Positions 20,201 through 31,200 of a stretch of DNA of 64,000 nt are shown in pieces. The notes under the pieces are model-generated. The model had not been told where the DNA came from and ran no database searches. It saw nothing but the letters and a program-made list of their open reading frames with translations. The stretch lies in the NCBI RefSeq assembly GCF_932526225.1, contig NC_064037.1:5166703-5230702 (forward strand), given 5' to 3'. Position 1 is the first letter of the stretch. Every line of letters starts with the position of its first letter. The DNA comes from Nematostella vectensis. Lineage: Eukaryota > Cnidaria > Anthozoa > Actiniaria > Edwardsiidae. The position numbers were made by a program, and so were the translations under genes.

Positions 20201-23200
20201 CCCCTATTAGTATCACCCTCCTAGTGCCCTCCTATTAGTAGCACCCTCCTAATACCCCCTATTAGTATCACCCTCCTAATACCCCCTATTAGTATCACCC
20301 TCCTAGTGCCCTCCTATTAGTAGCACCCTCCTTTTAGTAGCACCCTCCTAATACCCCCTATTAGTATCACCCTCCTAGTACCCTCCTATTAGTAGCACCC
20401 TCCTATTAGTAGCACCCTCGTAGTACCCTCCTATTAGTAGCACCCTCCTAGCACCCTCCTATTAGTAGCACCCTCCTAGTACCCTCCTATTAGTAGCACC
20501 CTCCTTTTAGTAGCACCCTCCTAGTACCCTCCTATTAGTAGCACCCTCCAATTAGTAGCACCCTCCTAGTACCCCCCAATTAGTAGCACCCTCCAATTAG
20601 TAGCACCCTCCTAGTACCCTCCTATTAGTAGCACCCTCCTTTTAGTAGCACCCTCCTAGTACCCTCCTATTAGTAGCACCCTCCTAGTACCCTCCAATTA
20701 GTAGCACCCTCCTAGTACCCTCCAATTAGTAGCACCCTCCTAGTACCCTCCAATTAGTAGCACCCTCCTAGTACCCTCCTATTAGTAGCACCCTCCTAGT
20801 ACCCTCCTATTAGTAGCACCCTCCTAGTACCCTCCTATTAGTAGCACCCTCCTAGTACCCTCTATTTAGTAGCACCCTCCTAGTACCCTCCTATTAGTAG
20901 CACCCTCCTAGTACCCTCCTTTTAGTAGCACCCTCCTAGCACCCTCCTATTAGTAGCACCCTCCTAGTACCCTCCTTTTAGTAGCACCCTCCTAGTACCC
21001 TCCTATTAGTAGCACCCTCCTAGCACCCTCCTATTAGTAGCACCCTCCTAGCACCCTCCTTTTAGTAGCACCCTCCTAGTACCCTCCTATTAGTAGCACC
21101 CTCCTAGCACCCTCCTATTAGTAGCACCCTCCTAGTACCCTCCAATTAGTATCACCCTCCTAGTACCCTCCTATTAGTAACACCCTCCTCGTACCCTCCT
21201 ATTAGTTGCACCCACCCATCAGCGGTACCCACAAAAAAGGGCACCCCCCATTATTAGCGGATCTCATGTATTAGCGGCAAACTGCGCACTCATTCACTCA
21301 TTATTAGTCTTTCAGGCTTTTAAATAATTTTGTAATACTCAACAATCTTTTTGTAGGAACCAGCTGAACTTCTTTGTTGAGGAGATAAAGGAGCCAAACA
21401 GGTAAGAGAAATGTGCGCAACTACAACAACAAAAACAAGTATAAATAAGCAAGTTACAACTATGATCCTGCAAACCGTTTGCAATACACACCGATTACAC
21501 TTAGACATCGCAAAATAACAGGGATACGTAATAATAGGATTTGATCTATGCTTTTTAATCTTTTTAAAATATTTGCAAATTATATAAAAAGGTTTTCTTG
21601 CAGGAAATAGATATCCAAGTTTATCTCATTTTTAATTTAGTAGAAAGTTTAACATTTGATCCAAGTATAATAATGTATAGTATATGGTGAATCCCCTCCC
21701 TACCCGAGTAGTAGGATAACCCTTAATCCTGCTAGGGGCACCCCGACTCGCACGTGAACCCTACTGCAAAGCTTTAGCAGGCCTCGAAACATTGGGAAGG
21801 AGGGGGAGTCAAAGTCACGCACCTACTGGTCATTTCTTTATAATATATATTTTTAAATATTGGGAGAGGCACGTGCCCCATCCCCTGCTACTGCCCTGTT
21901 ATCAGGGGTGGATCCAGTGGTTTTTGGTAGGTCACATAGTTCTTAAAATACTTTATGGGATTTGTCGCGTTAGCAAAGTCAAGCAGGCGACGGCACATGG
22001 GCAGTACCTCCCGTCCCTCAGACATTTATTTTTTTTTCAAACAAAGTGACTTTTCATTTTTTTTTTCTTACTTAAAAAGGGGGATGGATATCCACCCACC
22101 CCACCCCCCCCGTGTATCCGCCCCTGGTTCCAGGTACAAGCACCCTCCCTCGTGTAAACACCTTTTCAGAAATGGTCAAATTATGCAGGATACTTTTATT
22201 TGCATAGAACTGTGCCGAGGGCAATATGGATTGCTATTCCACTTGTTACCGCTAGCTATGTTCTCGTCAATATCGGATATCTCTCAGTGTTGACTCCCGA
22301 TGAGCTACGGGCCTCAAATGCTGTTGCTGTGGTAATGTATCCATCTGAAGTGAATAAAACTACCTTTACTGTCAAAAATATTGAAGATCAAGACCTCAGT
22401 TCTGCTACAGGCCTTGGTATTTCACATTTCGTTCAATCGAGAATAACGGGGGTTCCAGTGAGTGTGTGAGCGCTGTCATGGAAAGATTGAACCACGGGCC
22501 AGCATCCCCTTTACACGTCCCGACCCCCCCCCCCCCCCCCCTTAAAATGCGGTAAGTTTAGGGAGACAGGACCCCGGCTTAACGTCCTTATCTGAAACGA
22601 CGAGGTATTCACAGCAAGTGAGCCATGTATTCCATACAATAATAGGAAATAGGTGCCACTTGGTGGCGTAGTTGGCAGAGCGTCGCTCGGTAGTGCCTGT
22701 GCTTCTCACCACAGGTTTCCCGGTCGCTCGGTAGTGCCGCGGCTTCTCACCACAGGTTTCCCGGTCGCTCGGTAGTGCCGGGGCTTCTCACCACAGGTTT
22801 CCCGGTTCGATTTTCGGTTCCGATGTGAGTTCAGTTTGTTGCTTGCCGCCTTTGCTCCAAGGGTTTTGTTCCGGGTCTCCGGTTTTCAATCTTCCACACA
22901 TCTTCCGTAACGTGACACCCTTTCTGAATGTTTAGAACCCCCACATTTTGAATAATATAACTTACCCAGCATTGTTTGATATCGTAGAAACCGAGCCAAT
23001 TATATTGTGGGAGGGATAGAATTTCAGCATGATTCAAACGGATTTAATTCACGTGCATGGAGTTTTCATAGCCTACAAAATCACCCGTCACGCAAATCGG
23101 ATCAACTGGCTTTAAAGTCTCTAAAAGTCGTATGGTGGTTAGCTGAGGCGCCTTCTATGGCTTCGACTCGGCCACGTTGTATCTGCGCTCTCGTAATTCA

Positions 23201-26200
23201 GCATCCAGAATGCAAGAAGTGGTATTAGCTTCCTAAATTTACTTATTTGTTCAATAGTATGATATCATGTTTAATAGATCAACTAGTGACTCTTTCCTCA
23301 CTGTTTTTAGACGCTTGCATCACGGATGTATGGAGTCATGGCGTGGACCATCCCTATTCTCGTCGCTTTTTCGACCTTCGGTTCCGCAAATGGGAATTTT
23401 TTCTCGGGAGGAAGGTAATACCTACTGTACAATCACGACACCCAATAAAAGTTCAGGCTTTTATTGTATCACCCAATCAAATGCAGGTTTGTATGATAAC
23501 ATCCAATCAAACGCAGGCATCAACTTATCAAAGGCAGGCTTGCATGTCATCACTCAAACAAAGGCAGGCTTGCATGTCATCATCCAATCAAGACAGGCTT
23601 GTATGTCATTACCCTATTTAAGGCAGACTTGCATGTCATTACCCAATCAAAGGCTTGCCTGTCATCACCCAATCAAAGGCAGACTAGCATGTCATTACCC
23701 AATCAAAGGCTGACTAGCATGTCATTACCCAATCAAAGGCAGACTTGCATGTCATTACCCAATCAAAGGCTGACTAGCATGTCATTACCCAATCAAAAGT
23801 AGGCTTGCATGTTACCAATCAGACAGGCTTGCATGTAATTATCCAATCAAAGATAGCCTTGCATGTTATCACCCAATCAAAAACAAGCTAACATGTCATC
23901 ATCCAATCAAAAGCAAGCTTGCATGTCATCACCCAATCAAAAGCAAGCTAGCATGTCATCAATCAATCAAAAGCAAGGCTTAGATAATATACCATTACTA
24001 TCATTTGCAGGCTTAGATAATATACCATTACTATCATATGCAGGCTTAGATAATATACCATTACTATCATATGCAGGCTTAGATAATATACCATTACTAT
24101 CATATGCAGGCTTAGATGATATACCATTTCTATCATTTGCAGGCTTAGATAATATACCATTACTATCATTTGCAAGCTAAGACAATATACCATTACTATC
24201 ATTTGCAGGCTTGCGTACGCTGCCGCACGAGAGGGCCACCTCCCGGAGCTCCTGGCAATGGTCCACACCAAGAGACACACCCCAATTCCGGCAATCCTCT
24301 TCAGCGTAAGTATACAAATCTAACAAATTATAATTGTGACTCAACATACAAACCATGCCAAGTCAAGTCTGTTGTGTTGACATTATCAGATCTATAACCA
24401 CTATATATCATAATTCCACGAAGATTATTTGAACGCGTGCTAATTGGTCGAACCGTCGGTTTACAGCTGATTGACAAAATGCTGTCGTCAACCGGCTTCA
24501 ACGCGACAAGCCCGCATGTTTTGTCAATCCACTGTAATCTGCGCGAAACGATGTCCACCTCGTGAGAGATTTAGACCTATGAAAATTCCAAGAAGTGTTC
24601 GCAAATGTCACCCATTGACGGTACCTGAAACAAACTCTTGAGAAAGAAATAGATTTAAATGTTGTGTTCCAGTCCACTATCTCATGCATCATGCTAATTC
24701 CTGACTCGTCCAAGTTCGAGACTCTGCTAAACTTTGGCGCGTTCATTGTATGGCTCTTCTACGGCGTCACAATGTTCTCCATAATCTGGATGAGAGTTCG
24801 ACAAAAGGACAAAACTCGACCGTACAAGGTACTCGGGGTAGGGGGGTGTTTGTTATAATATGTCATTTCTTCAGTGCGCATCCTCGGGGACCCAGGGCGT
24901 ACTGAGAGTAAACAAGCGTAACGCCAGACGAGGTTCCGGCTAGCGCTCGTTACGCTCACCGCTCGTTTTCGCTCGTTACGCTCACCGCTCGTTTTCGCTC
25001 GTTACGCTCACTGCTCGTTTTCGCTCGTTACGCTCACCGCTCGTTTCCACTCGTTACGCTCACCGCTCGTTTCCGCTCGTTACGCTCACCGCTCGTTTTC
25101 GCTCGTTACGCTCACTGCTCGTTTTCGCTCGTTACGCTCACCGCTCGTTTCCGCTCGTTACGCTCACCGCTCGTTTTCGCTCGTTACGCTCACTGCTCGT
25201 TTTCGCTCGTTACGCTCACTGCTCGTTTTCGCTCGTTACGCTCACCGCTCGTTTTCGCTCGTTGCGCTCACCGCTCGTTTCCGCTCGTTACGCTCACCGC
25301 TCGTTTCCGCTCGTTACGCTCACCGCTCGTTACGCTCACCGCTCGTTTCCACTCGTTACGCTCACCGCTCGTTTCCGCTCGTTACGCTCACCGCTCGTTT
25401 CCGCTAGTTACGCTCACCGCTTTTTTCCGCTCGTTACGCTCACCGCTCGTTTCCACTCGTTACGCTCACCGCTCGTTTCCGCTCGTTACGCTCACCGCTC
25501 GTTTCCGCTCGTTACGCTCACCGCTCGTTTCCGCTCAGTACGCCCTGGGTCCCCGAGGATGTTCAGTGCGAGGTGGAGGAAGCAGCGCCTTTGTCCCAGG
25601 CGCCTCTTCGCTGCGCGGAGTATTGTTGGTGACCTCACGCTTGATTTCCCGCTTGATCGTATGTCAGCACTAAAATAGTCCGACATCTTGAAAATAAAAT
25701 ATGACCGCGCTGCATCATGGGGCCTGGGGAAAAAGCCCGGGGCCAAAGGAAGCATTAGTTCTAATGAATATCAAGGGTTCTCACACACCCTTGTCAGTGA
25801 CTACATTCATAACAAAAACGAGGTAGAATTGAGACTTTCATTAACAAACTTTAAACGTATTCTGGTCGAGTTCCATGTTCCATCACCAATTTGGAATGGA
25901 AAAAATAACTTGTTTATGAATCAATTCAAGAAGCCAATATCTTGTGCTTGAATCGACCAGGCTAACTTGAAACCCTGGTAGCTCGAAACCCTGGTAACTT
26001 GAAAACCCTGATAACTCGAAACTCTGGTAACTCAAAACCCTGGTAACTCGAAACCCTGGTAACTCGAAGCCCTGGTAACTCGAAGCCCTGGTAACTCGAA
26101 ACTCCGGTAACTTGAAACTCTGATAACTCGAACTAATTAGAGTAAACGGCGTTCTGTTGCCATATGCGCTTCAACATTCACATACAGTATTTGTCTCAGT

Positions 26201-26750
26201 GTATGATTATGCAGTAAAAAGAAATGTGATTTGGGACATTTATAAGAGCTGAACTCTTGGCCCACCCATCTTTGCTTCTAGTCAGCAGATCCTTATCTCT
26301 TCAGGTTCCTATTATTCTGCCGTGCCTCATGACATTGCTGTCAATCTACTTGGTCGTCGCGCCCTTCTACCAGGCTCCTTTACCCTCATTTTATGCGCTG
26401 CTGGCTGTCTTGTCCGGGATCCCTGTGTATCTCTTCTTTGTCCGATACAAAGTTCTACCGCAATGCATTATGGATCGTTATGGTATGTGTACAGCATCAA
26501 TACATTCCTGTCCATATCATCACCATCATCATCATTATCATCATCACCACCATCATCATCGTCATCATCATCATCACCATCCCCATCATCATCATTTTCA
26601 CTATTACCTATATCGCGAACAGTAAAAAGCTAAAGGCTGCGGAGGAGAGTGTATGATTGACACACTGTCTTGGTTGCAGCTCGTATCACGGTCCGGATAC
26701 AACTTGTCTTGGGCGTCGCACTCCCAAAGTCCGAGAAAGAACTGATTTAA
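17283..26750 (+). CDS. SLC7-family amino acid transporter light chain (LAT/b0,+AT type), 10 exons, 502 aa
   Basis: Exons 17283-17790, 18600-18725, 19252-19351, 21357-21401, 22208-22331, 23311-23414, 24209-24305, 24673-24828, 26305-26482 and 26680-26750 (TAA) join in phase. Family members are 12-helix plasma-membrane exchangers that pair with an SLC3 heavy chain. The first helix carries the substrate-binding signature [10 protein letters not shown] (48-57), and LKPATVLIL and NLPRA-like (TVPRAI) motifs follow. Cys151 lies in the TM3-TM4 loop where light chains form the disulphide to the heavy chain. Length matches the family (about 490-535 aa). An in-frame ATG nine codons upstream (17256) is an alternative start. 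The cytosolic N-terminus is acidic. The exact paralogue (LAT1/2, xCT, b0,+AT) cannot be assigned. Introns 2, 3, 6 and 8 contain unrelated minisatellites, and the one in intron 6 repeats the 3' splice site of exon 7. Confidence 0.92.
18745..18985. repeat. Minisatellite in SLC7 intron 2
   Basis: Degenerate tandem copies built from GACAGACAGTCACTAGGTGG and GTCAGATAGACAGTCACTTAG, starting shortly after the exon 2 donor. No exon sequence is included. Confidence 0.85.
19063..19160. repeat. Dispersed repeat fragment (pair with 38100-38240)
   Basis: The segment around AATGACCCATTTTTTGGCCG and the following GGGGGTACGTGCATACCC resembles, in opposite orientation, the sequence near 38100-38240 (AAAAAGTGGGTCATT and GGTACGCGCCTGG). 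This is probably two remnants of one transposon family. Confidence 0.45.
19434..21215. repeat. 1.8-kb minisatellite filling SLC7 intron 3
   Basis: Roughly 60 copies of a 28-bp composite unit TAGCACCCTCCTAGTACCCT + CCTATTAG, itself two related 14-mers, with frequent unit loss and variants. It occupies most of the 2-kb intron. No exon sequence is included. The opposite strand is G-rich (AGGGTGCTA), so it could form G-rich secondary structures. Confidence 0.95.
21903..22126. mobile_element. hAT-like MITE in SLC7 intron 4
   Basis: Ends CAGGGGTGGATCCAG and the inverse of CAGGGGCGGATAC match the CAGNGG-type termini common in hAT elements. It contains CAAACAAAGTGACTTTTC, also found (inverse) in a second, truncated copy at 60915-61020. 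The 8-bp target duplication is not clean. Confidence 0.65.
22650..22880 (+). mobile_element. tRNA-derived SINE with a triplicated internal segment (SLC7 intron 5)
   Basis: TGGCGTAGTTGG (22664-22675) fits the pol III A box TRGYNNANNNGG, and GGTTCGATTTT (22804-22814) fits the B box except its last two bases. A 41-bp segment between them occurs three times in tandem (starts 22682, 22723, 22764). Removing two copies restores a normal A-B spacing of about 58 bp. It is not a functional tRNA gene. Confidence 0.6.
23440..23975. repeat. About 29-bp minisatellite in SLC7 intron 6
   Basis: Degenerate tandem units like CACCCAATCAAAGGCAGGCT + TGCATGTCAT. Each carries GCAGGCTTGC, identical to the real acceptor plus first bases of exon 7 (GCAG|GCTTGC at 24205-24214), so the array may have grown from that junction. 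Confidence 0.85.
23976..24208. repeat. 33-bp minisatellite repeating the exon 7 3' splice site (SLC7 intron 6)
   Basis: About seven copies of a unit containing TACTATCATTTGCAG|GCTTAG, the last of which is the functional acceptor of exon 7. Each copy therefore carries a pyrimidine-poor but complete candidate 3' splice site with a possible branch point (TACTATC). Use of an upstream copy would introduce an in-frame TAA shortly after the junction. Confidence 0.88.
24870..25570. mobile_element. Inverted-repeat transposon with 9-bp target duplication and tandem-repeat interior (SLC7 intron 8)
   Basis: Element 24879-25561 is bounded by perfect 28-bp inverted repeats (start CATCCTCGGGGACCCAGGGC) and flanked by the direct repeat TTCAGTGCG (24870-24878 and 25562-25570). 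A 9-bp target duplication suggests a Mutator-like non-autonomous element. The interior is about 22 copies of a 26-bp unit based on GCTCGTTACGCTCACCGCTC, which resembles the sub-terminal sequence of the element itself. Confidence 0.85.
25965..26130. repeat. 16-bp minisatellite in SLC7 intron 8
   Basis: About ten copies of TAACTCGAAACCCTGG with variants. Confidence 0.88.
26512..26605. repeat. (CAT)n microsatellite in SLC7 intron 9
   Basis: Imperfect CAT/CAC trinucleotide run starting about 30 bp after the exon 9 donor. Confidence 0.9.
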
Positions 26751-26790
26751 TGGAACTAAACCAAACGTACATATTCAACAATATGCATCG

Positions 26791-26796
26791 AATAAA
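26791..26796 (+). terminator. Polyadenylation signal, SLC7 gene
   Basis: AATAAA 41 bp after the TAA stop, the only strong signal nearby. Confidence 0.55.
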
Positions 26797-27796
26797 AATA
26801 TATTTGGAGTCAAACATTCTTATCACAGGTTAGATTAGGAATCACATAGATACGTGGCCAAATCGAGGACGCAAGATAAACATATATTGCTATGGATCAT
26901 TTTTAATATTTTTTGTTTGCGAAAAACCTACAAAATTCGGGAAAAGAGCATGGACCAGCCAACCCACGTCGTGTTAGTAAGCGTCTAAAACACAGAAACT
27001 GTAGCTATGGCCTTTGAATTGCATTGTGTTGTATAAATAAATATCAATCAAACAGAATAAGATAAATACATTTATGGCCCACTTAGGTAAGTCGGGGGAC
27101 TGATGATGCAGAACTGGGGTAGATATGTATAAATTGTCATACTCTAGAGAAGGATTTAGAATGAAAAGTTCACATTTTCCCTTTAATTCACATGGACGTT
27201 TGACATTGTTGACGCTCGTTTTGCCTTGTCTCATAGTGGCACGCTTTTGAAAAACGAAAGTCGTCCAGCGAAGAGAATTTGTAGCCACTTATCTAGTTTA
27301 ACTGGTGCAACAAACTGTTCTATAACGTGCAAATGGAATCTTTTTACATGTTTTTGGCTTTAATTTATTGACACCAATTTTTTAACAGAATTTACACCAA
27401 AAAAAGAACAAAAGCAGACCAAAAGAGCTCCTCTTCCCCTTATTTTTAATTTTTGGTATAGCCGGTCAAACAAAGTTCAGCAGCAAAGTACAGCCCATAT
27501 ATATATTTTTTTTAAATACAACTTTTATCACATTGTGAGAGTGCCCTAGGACATCATTAAGTCTTTTTGGGACATAATGTATTGTCACGGATGTTTGCAT
27601 CCATCACTTCTTGAAGAACCTATTCAAGAACTCAACTAAACATCATTTATAAAAGAGCCAGTTATAACATTTAAATTAGCCAAAAAAATCTTGTTTCTCA
27701 TACAAACCAAATGTTTGATAACTATACATCGCGAACCTTCCCATGAAAGTTTCAACTAAGAACATATTCTGACAAACACGTATGTAAGTGTATTTC
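26797..27796. other. Convergent intergenic region between the SLC7 and SWAP70-like genes
   Basis: No supported exon. About 27362-27640 resembles part of the TTAA-type element at 33990-34993: both have GAATTTACA-C/A-AAAAA near one end and AGGACATCATTAAGTC versus AGGACATCATGAAGTC further in. It is therefore a truncated copy. Confidence 0.5.
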
Positions 27797-28126
27797 AGTA
27801 TCCACTCCCGAGGGGGAATAAACACAGACACAGATAAAAACAGACGGGGATGATCGTCGGCAAATACCCCTGAGATATAGCAAATTGGGTGTTGTCGAAG
27901 GATTATTTTAAGAGATAACAGAATCGGAAAAAACGTTAAACATCACCTTAAGAATAGTAGATGGTCGACTGTTATACCCTAAGAGATGACAAAATCGGAA
28001 AAATCAAAAATCCTTCAACACACCCTAAGGGGTGGCAGTTGGTCCAAATTTTATACCATAAAAGAGCTGGCGATCACGTCCCCGTCTACTTTTTAACCCC
28101 CCCCCCCCCCCCCCCCCGGTATCCAC
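27797..28126. mobile_element. Inverted-repeat element with poly-C end and near-perfect 8-9 bp target duplication
   Basis: Flanks AGTATCCAC (27797-27805) and GGTATCCAC (28118-28126) form a direct repeat with one mismatch. The element begins TCCCGAGGGGG and ends in a C run plus GG. Inner inverted segments ACAGACGGGGATGATCG and CGATCACGTCCCCGTCT support a foldback. It is related to the element near 29640-30025. Confidence 0.55.
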
Positions 28127-28284
28127 CAGTATTCCAACGTTCGAAATACACACAAGAGGAACCTCAAACCTTATTATTCTACTCGATGACTAACCGAATG
28201 AGTATCTATAGTCACTGGTATAGTCGTGGTTTGGTTTCCCTAGCACAAGTGAGTCTACTGCCTTAGTCTCTTGTTTACTCTCAG

Positions 28285-31200
28285 CTATTCCGTGGCTTCG
28301 TCTTGTACGCTAGTGCTTTCTGCTTTCGTCTCCTGTGTTTTCTCTTCTCTCTTTTTTTGCTCACCGCTCTCCGGCACGTCTGACTGGTTTTCCTCTGCTA
28401 TATTTGTCTTGTTCTCTGATGCTATAGGTTGGCTTTCTTCAGCTTTATCTGTCTCACCTTTCGGTATAATCACTGACTCGCCGTTCGGTTGGCTGGTCGC
28501 CTCTAGATCCCATTCCATTATTTCGTCCATCACTAGCTGGCAGTTTTCTGAAGCTGTTTCTTGGATTGTCGCATTCTGTAACACTTTTCTAGCAATGGAT
28601 TCAGTGGTGGACTCGTCACTTTTATGCAGGAGTGCCTCATCTACGCCTTCTGACTTTTCTTCGACCTGAGGCTTGGCATCATCATTACATGGTGTGATTT
28701 CGTGGCCACTTGACGTACTGCCATCAACACATTGGACAGTTTCTTGGACATCATCAGAAACTGTATTAACACATTGGACAGTTTCTCGGACATCATCAGA
28801 AACTGTATTTACGATTGCATCAGCAGGTTTCTCCTCTACATCTTTATCTTTATCTACATCATCCTCTTCTGCCTGGTTAATCTCACCCGATACTTGGGAA
28901 TTATTAAGAGCTTCTTCTTGCTCGACCTGTTCTTCGTTCGCAATTCCGGCCTCTATATTTACCTCACCCTCCTCGGTAACTGACTCTCCGTTTGGCTTTT
29001 TCTTAGGCTTTGGCATCACTCTGGGCGGCAGCTTTTCATGATGTTTAACTATCTTTTCGAAGTCTCCCTCGCAGAAAGCTCCAATCCCTCTGTGTGTAAT
29101 AAAAGCTGGATTGTGTGGACCGATCGGACGAGCAAGGCCTGAACAGGTTTTTATTTCTCTCACTTTCTTCTTGGCTTCTTCGGACGCTTTCTTGGCGGCT
29201 TCCTCAGCAGCTGCGAGTTTATCGTGGGCCTCTTGCATCGCTTGTTGAGCTGCTTGGCGTTCTTTCTCGAGATTTTCAAGTCTCTTTCTTTCCTAAAAAA
29301 AGATGGAAAAAGATGAATAAGCCATTAAAAAGCCCTTCTAGTATGCTACATCAACAGTCCCTTAATACTGCAAAATCAGAAATAACAATAGGAACTGTCA
29401 AATTTCTTTAGCTAGCTTCAAACAATTTCTTAATCTAGCAAGGAAATATTCACAAGTGATGAGCGAGCCACTTTGAGTCTCCATAGAATCCCTCGCTTAG
29501 GGGCGACGACAACTCAACGATCGATAATTTTTCGCGCTCAGTTGGCTTGCTCTATTTTTATCCTGTATACCGCCGTGCCATAAAGCCAGGAGCCCCTTGT
29601 TCGATTTCGTTTTCAGAGAATTTCGTTACCGATCCGCCGGGGGGGGGGGGGGGATACTCCGATATTAAACGGACGGGGATTATTGTCGGGATTTTTTTTA
29701 AAACAACCCTAAAAGAAACTAAACTGGGCGTGGTATGTTTCTATTTTAACCCTAAAAGATACTAAAGTGGGCGTGCTAAGGCGTGAATTTACCCCCTAAA
29801 AGATACCTCAAACAAACGTAAATAACTAGTGATCAAAACCACCGATTGACACGTTTTAACGCTGTTTCATGAGCTACAAGTTAGATGAGTGATGGCTATA
29901 ATAGCACCCTAAAACAAAGATACAAAGGTAAAACAATCTGGGCATTCTCATTTTCACCCCACTAAAAGATACCCAAGGCTCCAAATTTACACCCTAAAAG
30001 ATACGACGACGATCCCCGTCCAATGGTACAGGGCCGATTCGTCAGATATGAAAAAGTCTCTTAAAGGTTTTTCCACAGCATTCACCTACCTCCTCGAGTA
30101 TCTTATCTTGCAGTTTCTGCTTTTCTTCTAAAGTTTCCCGCTTCTTCAACTCCTCCTCCAGCATCTTGTCCTTCTCCTCCTTCAACCTCTCGAGCTCCTC
30201 CAATCTTTTCTTCTCTTCCTCCAGCAGTTTTTCTTGCAGTGCACGCGCGTTTGTCTCCGCTTCTCTCGCTTCCTTTTCAGCAAGTAGAATGTTTTGGAGC
30301 TCTTGGTGCAGTCTCTCTAGCTCCTCGCGTCTCCGTTTCTCTTCTTGAAGATTCTCTGCCTCTAGGATCGCCTGGGCCTCGGCATCGGAGTATTTTTGTC
30401 GCAGCAACTCAAGTTCCTAAAAAAATAATGGACAATGCTCTAAAATACTTTTATTTTGGTATTGACGAGACTAAGTTACGTAACAACACGATTATACCTT
30501 ATAAGAAAAAAAACGCAATACGTATATAATTTCCTCCACGCTATCTATTCTGTCCATGAAGTGGCTTTGAATTTCTTACGCAAAGCAATTTTTCCTGCAA
30601 CTTGCTGCAAGATGCGCGTGTAACATCCCCTTTTGCAACTTGCAGAAAAACAAAAAGGGATTTTTTATGCCATTGCAGTATCTTCACGGGACGTTTATTA
30701 TCGGATTTGGCTACAAAAAAGTATAAAAAAGTATATGACATACCAGAGTGATCTAGAATGCCTTTTTTTAACCAATTCGCAGATGCCTTATAGTTTTGTC
30801 TGCAAATACCACGTCTTTTTCGAACCGGTAGTGGACTTTCCGCCGTTGTGTGTGTGTGTGTGTGTGTGTGGAGGGGAGGGGGGGGGGGGGGGTTACGGGC
30901 CTGCTGCCTTACGCGTTGTTGCTCGAGGAGCAGTTCTTGTTGCTCCCTTTCCTTCCGTTCTTTTTCCAGCTTGGCGAGTCTCTGCTCGTTTCGGTCTATT
31001 CTTCTTTGCATGCGTTCCTTCTTCTGTACACTTGGTCCCTCAGCTGCATCTAAAAGAATCAGAAGTGAGTGTAAAGACGGTGCAAATGCGATGGGACCAC
31101 ACAACACATCGTCCATTCCCCTAAAGAAAACTTACTTAGACGTGTAGGGGTAAGGTGAATTGGCTAGCCACTCATTCAGTTTGAAACACGTCTCAGATGC

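Noticed and set aside
22664..22814. A functional tRNA gene
   Set aside because: A and B boxes are present, but the spacing and the triplicated interior rule out a tRNA fold.
19434..24208. CRISPR-like arrays of short repeats
   Set aside because: Units are contiguous and vary by point changes, with no unique spacers, and they lie in introns of an animal gene.
25262..25678. A 138-codon frame with repeated [15 protein letters not shown] blocks
   Set aside because: Translation of the 26-bp satellite inside the 9-bp-duplication element.
28271..29041. Plus-strand open frames over the SWAP70-like last exon
   Set aside because: Shadows of the minus-strand coding exon, which has conserved family motifs and matching splice sites.
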